Assembly: GCF_001570805.1 (NCBI RefSeq)
Contig: NZ_BCSJ01000011.1
Location: 124,001-188,000 of the forward strand
Direction: 5' to 3'
From: Brevibacterium epidermidis NBRC 14811
GTDB taxonomy: Bacteria; Actinomycetota; Actinomycetes; Actinomycetales; Brevibacteriaceae
DNA length: 64,000 nucleotides
Below, piece by piece: positions 62,229-64,000 of this stretch (position 1 is the stretch's first letter; every line of letters begins with the position of its first letter). The position numbers and the translations under genes are program-made. The notes under the pieces are model-generated. The model was given only the letters and a program-made list of their open reading frames with translations. It made no database searches and was not told where the DNA came from.

Positions 62229-64000
62229 ATGCAGACACGACGAATCCGCCCGCGCACCGCTGCAGCAGGACTGGGAGCCTGCGCCGCGCTCTCGCTCTTC
62301 GCCCCGCTTCTCTCGCCGACCTCGGCGATGGCCGCAGACGCACCGGCCGAACTCTACGAAGGCCACGTCCAGGTCGACCGCGGCAAGGCCGCCGACCCGC
62401 AGAAGTTCACCGGCCAGGTCTTCGACGACGTCAACGAGAACTCGAAGCTCGATGGTGATGAGAAGGGCGTCTCCGGCGTCGCGGTGAGCAACGGAGTCGA
62501 CGTCGTCCAGACTGACGGAGACGGCCGCTACGAGCTGCCCGTGCGAGAGAACATGACCGTTTCGATCACTCAGCCCTCCGGATGGCAGGTGCCCGTCGAT
62601 GAGGACAAGGTCGCTCAGTTCAGCTACAACCACCTGCCCGAAGGCTCCGGCGATCTGGAGTTCGGAGGCATCGAACCCACAGGTGAGACGCCGAAGGCCG
62701 TGAACTTCCCGATGATCGAATCGCAGGCCTCGGCGAAGGACGACCAGAACTGCCCGATCGCGTCTGACACCCAGGCCTATGACATGACGGAGATGGGCTA
62801 CGCCCGTGACGGAGCCGTCGGCGACCTTGCCGACCGCAGCGATTACGGAGCCTGTGGAGTGCTCCTGCTCGGCGACAACGTCGGTGACGACCTCAGCCTC
62901 AATGACGAACTGCGCGATATCTACTCGCAGATGAACGGCCCTGTCCGCGTGGCACCGGGCAACCACGATCAGGACTACGACGCCGTCGATGACTCACATG
63001 CCCTCGACACTTTCCGTGATCAGTTCGGACCTTCGTACTTCTCCTACGACGTCGGCAAGACCCACTTCGTCGTCCTCGACAGCATCGAATACGAAGGCAA
63101 GGCGAACCGGAAGAAGTACAAGGAGAAGATCAGTCAGGAGCAGCTGACCTGGCTGGAGAACGATCTGAAGAACGTGCCGAAGAACGCGCAGGTCGTCATC
63201 GCCACCCACGCGCCCATCCTCACGCACAAACAGGTCGTCGTCGACAATGCGAAGGACTTCTACGACGTCATCGCCGACTATCCGAATGCTGTGACCGTCG
63301 GCGGGCACACCCACACGCAGGAGAACCTCGTTGCAGGGGAGACACGGAAGGAATGGGCGGAAGCCGGGATCGAGAAGCTGCCGAACACGCAGATCGTCGC
63401 CGGTGCCGTCTCCGGTGACTGGTACTCCGGAGGCCTCAACGCCGACGGGCTGCCGTACTCGTTCACTCAGGACGCTTCGGAACCGGGCGTGCTCACCCTC
63501 GAATACGACGGTGCTTCGCGCAGCGAACGTTACACCGTGCGCAACGAATCGGATGACCATCAGCTGCTGCTCGGCGTGAACTCGCCAGAGTGGCGTGACT
63601 GGGCGCAGAAGGCACAGGAGTGGCAGGACGCGGACAAGGAGGGCACTGCTCCGAAGGAGATCTCCGAACGCGTCGTCACCCGCGAGGACCTCAAGCAGGG
63701 CGAGACCTGGCTGACCTCGAGCTTCCTCGCCGGCACCTCGGACGCACGAGTCGAGGTCAGCTTCGACGGCAAAGCGCCGAAGCAGTCCGAGCACACTCAG
63801 CCGGGCAAGGGCGAAGCCCTGGCGAAGGGCTGGGAGTACACCGATCCGTACACGGCGTCACAGAACCTGCGCACCTCCGGCAATGTGGGCCAGTCGAGCT
63901 CGCACCTGTGGCGGACCGAGATCCCCTCGGATCTCGATCTGGGCACCCACACCGCCGAGGTGACCGGAACCGACCGCTACGGTCGTGACTTCACCGAGTC
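62229..64000 (+). CDS. Secreted calcineurin-like phosphoesterase (3' end outside window)
   Basis: 590 codons are visible with no stop, so the gene continues past the window. It has a signal peptide (~1-36, RR near the start, AMA cleavage), an N-terminal beta-sandwich (~50-150, metallophos_N-like, with VFDDVNENSKLDGDEKGVSG read as 'DDVNENSKLDGDEKGV'), and a metallophosphatase core with LLGDNVGDD near 218, PGNHDQDYD near 241, ATHAPIL near 326 and GGHTHTQ near 359. A C-terminal beta domain is beginning. The 'DIH'-type first metal motif is replaced by SDTQAYD. RBS AGGAG; a TAGGGT box lies at 62179. Its substrate, perhaps a phosphate ester outside the cell, is unknown. Confidence 0.85.
   Translation, partial: MQTRRIRPRTAAAGLGACAALSLFAPLLSPTSAMAADAPAELYEGHVQVDRGKAADPQKFTGQVFDDVNENSKLDGDEKGVSGVAVSNGVDVVQTDGDGRYELPVRENMTVSITQPSGWQVPVDEDKVAQFSYNHLPEGSGDLEFGGIEPTGETPKAVNFPMIESQASAKDDQNCPIASDTQAYDMTEMGYARDGAVGDLADRSDYGACGVLLLGDNVGDDLSLNDELRDIYSQMNGPVRVAPGNHDQDYDAVDDSHALDTFRDQFGPSYFSYDVGKTHFVVLDSIEYEGKANRKKYKEKISQEQLTWLENDLKNVPKNAQVVIATHAPILTHKQVVVDNAKDFYDVIADYPNAVTVGGHTHTQENLVAGETRKEWAEAGIEKLPNTQIVAGAVSGDWYSGGLNADGLPYSFTQDASEPGVLTLEYDGASRSERYTVRNESDDHQLLLGVNSPEWRDWAQKAQEWQDADKEGTAPKEISERVVTREDLKQGETWLTSSFLAGTSDARVEVSFDGKAPKQSEHTQPGKGEALAKGWEYTDPYTASQNLRTSGNVGQSSSHLWRTEIPSDLDLGTHTAEVTGTDRYGRDFTE

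Overview
The window is a 64-kb stretch of high-GC actinobacterial chromosome, most likely from Brevibacterium or a close relative in the Micrococcales. Supporting signs are mycothiol chemistry (MshB, a DUF664 protein), monomeric isocitrate dehydrogenase, LPXTG surface proteins with actinobacterial-style signals, DUF3117, DUF6318, and TANNNT-type promoters directly abutting start codons. About 68 genes are packed densely on both strands. I see no rRNA, tRNA, CRISPR array, insertion sequence, prophage or attachment site, and no gene-free gap longer than 300 bases.

Layout. 1-8.2 kb: cell-envelope genes. These are the tail of one LPXTG protein, a trypsin-like LPXTG protease, small metabolic and housekeeping proteins, a DUF368/PopT lipid-carrier flippase and an LPXTG 5'-nucleotidase. 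8.3-19.2 kb: thiol peroxidase, a PIG-L deacetylase, a lipoprotein, a flavoprotein monooxygenase, a secreted PKD/DUF6318 pair with lower GC, a base-excision repair protein, YchJ, a DUF2087 protein, a phosphoribosyltransferase, a carboxylesterase, an AlkZ-like glycosylase and a lipid kinase. 19.2-29.5 kb: HerA-like ATPase, the vitamin B6 genes pdxST with a divergent MocR regulator, a phosphopantetheinyl transferase, a LapA-like protein, icd, thymidine kinase and an alpha/beta hydrolase. 29.6-33.7 kb: a DASS transporter with an old-yellow enzyme and an MBL hydrolase, then a PH-domain protein. 33.9-40.3 kb: a complete peptide ABC importer operon. 40.4-49.9 kb: typA, mshB, a VanW protein, a GNAT protein, fdxA-dapC and gltA. 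50-62 kb: dapD divergent from dapE, the LOG protein, a FolP2-like protein, a DivIVA-like protein, a mannosyltransferase, DUF3117, an O-methyltransferase, an ATL-like protein, tatB, a polysaccharide deacetylase, mrp, DUF1003 and a CBS/MgtE_N protein. 62.2-64 kb: a secreted phosphoesterase that runs off the end.

How the genes work together. dapC, dapD and dapE are three steps of the succinylase route to meso-diaminopimelate and lysine. pdxS, pdxT and the MocR regulator make and presumably sense pyridoxal phosphate. icd and gltA are TCA-cycle enzymes. fdxA supplies a 7Fe ferredoxin. popT, the VanW protein, the deacetylase and the DAP genes all touch cell-wall assembly. From memory of the Mycobacterium tuberculosis map, the order dapE - LOG - folP2 - DivIVA-like - DUF3117 - O-methyltransferase - tatB - mrp - CBS/MgtE_N resembles Rv1202 to Rv1232c.

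I did not find a clearly new defence or mobile system. The most unusual signals are: a PdxR/MocR regulator whose PLP-binding lysine is replaced by threonine; an MshB fused to a membrane domain; a DppB permease with a membrane-rich insertion of roughly 200 residues; a low-GC secreted PKD/DUF6318 pair; divergent dapD/dapE promoters in which one strand's -10 lies in the other's -35 position; and a repeated pattern of -10 boxes exactly 6-7 bases before the start codon, which indicates many leaderless mRNAs.
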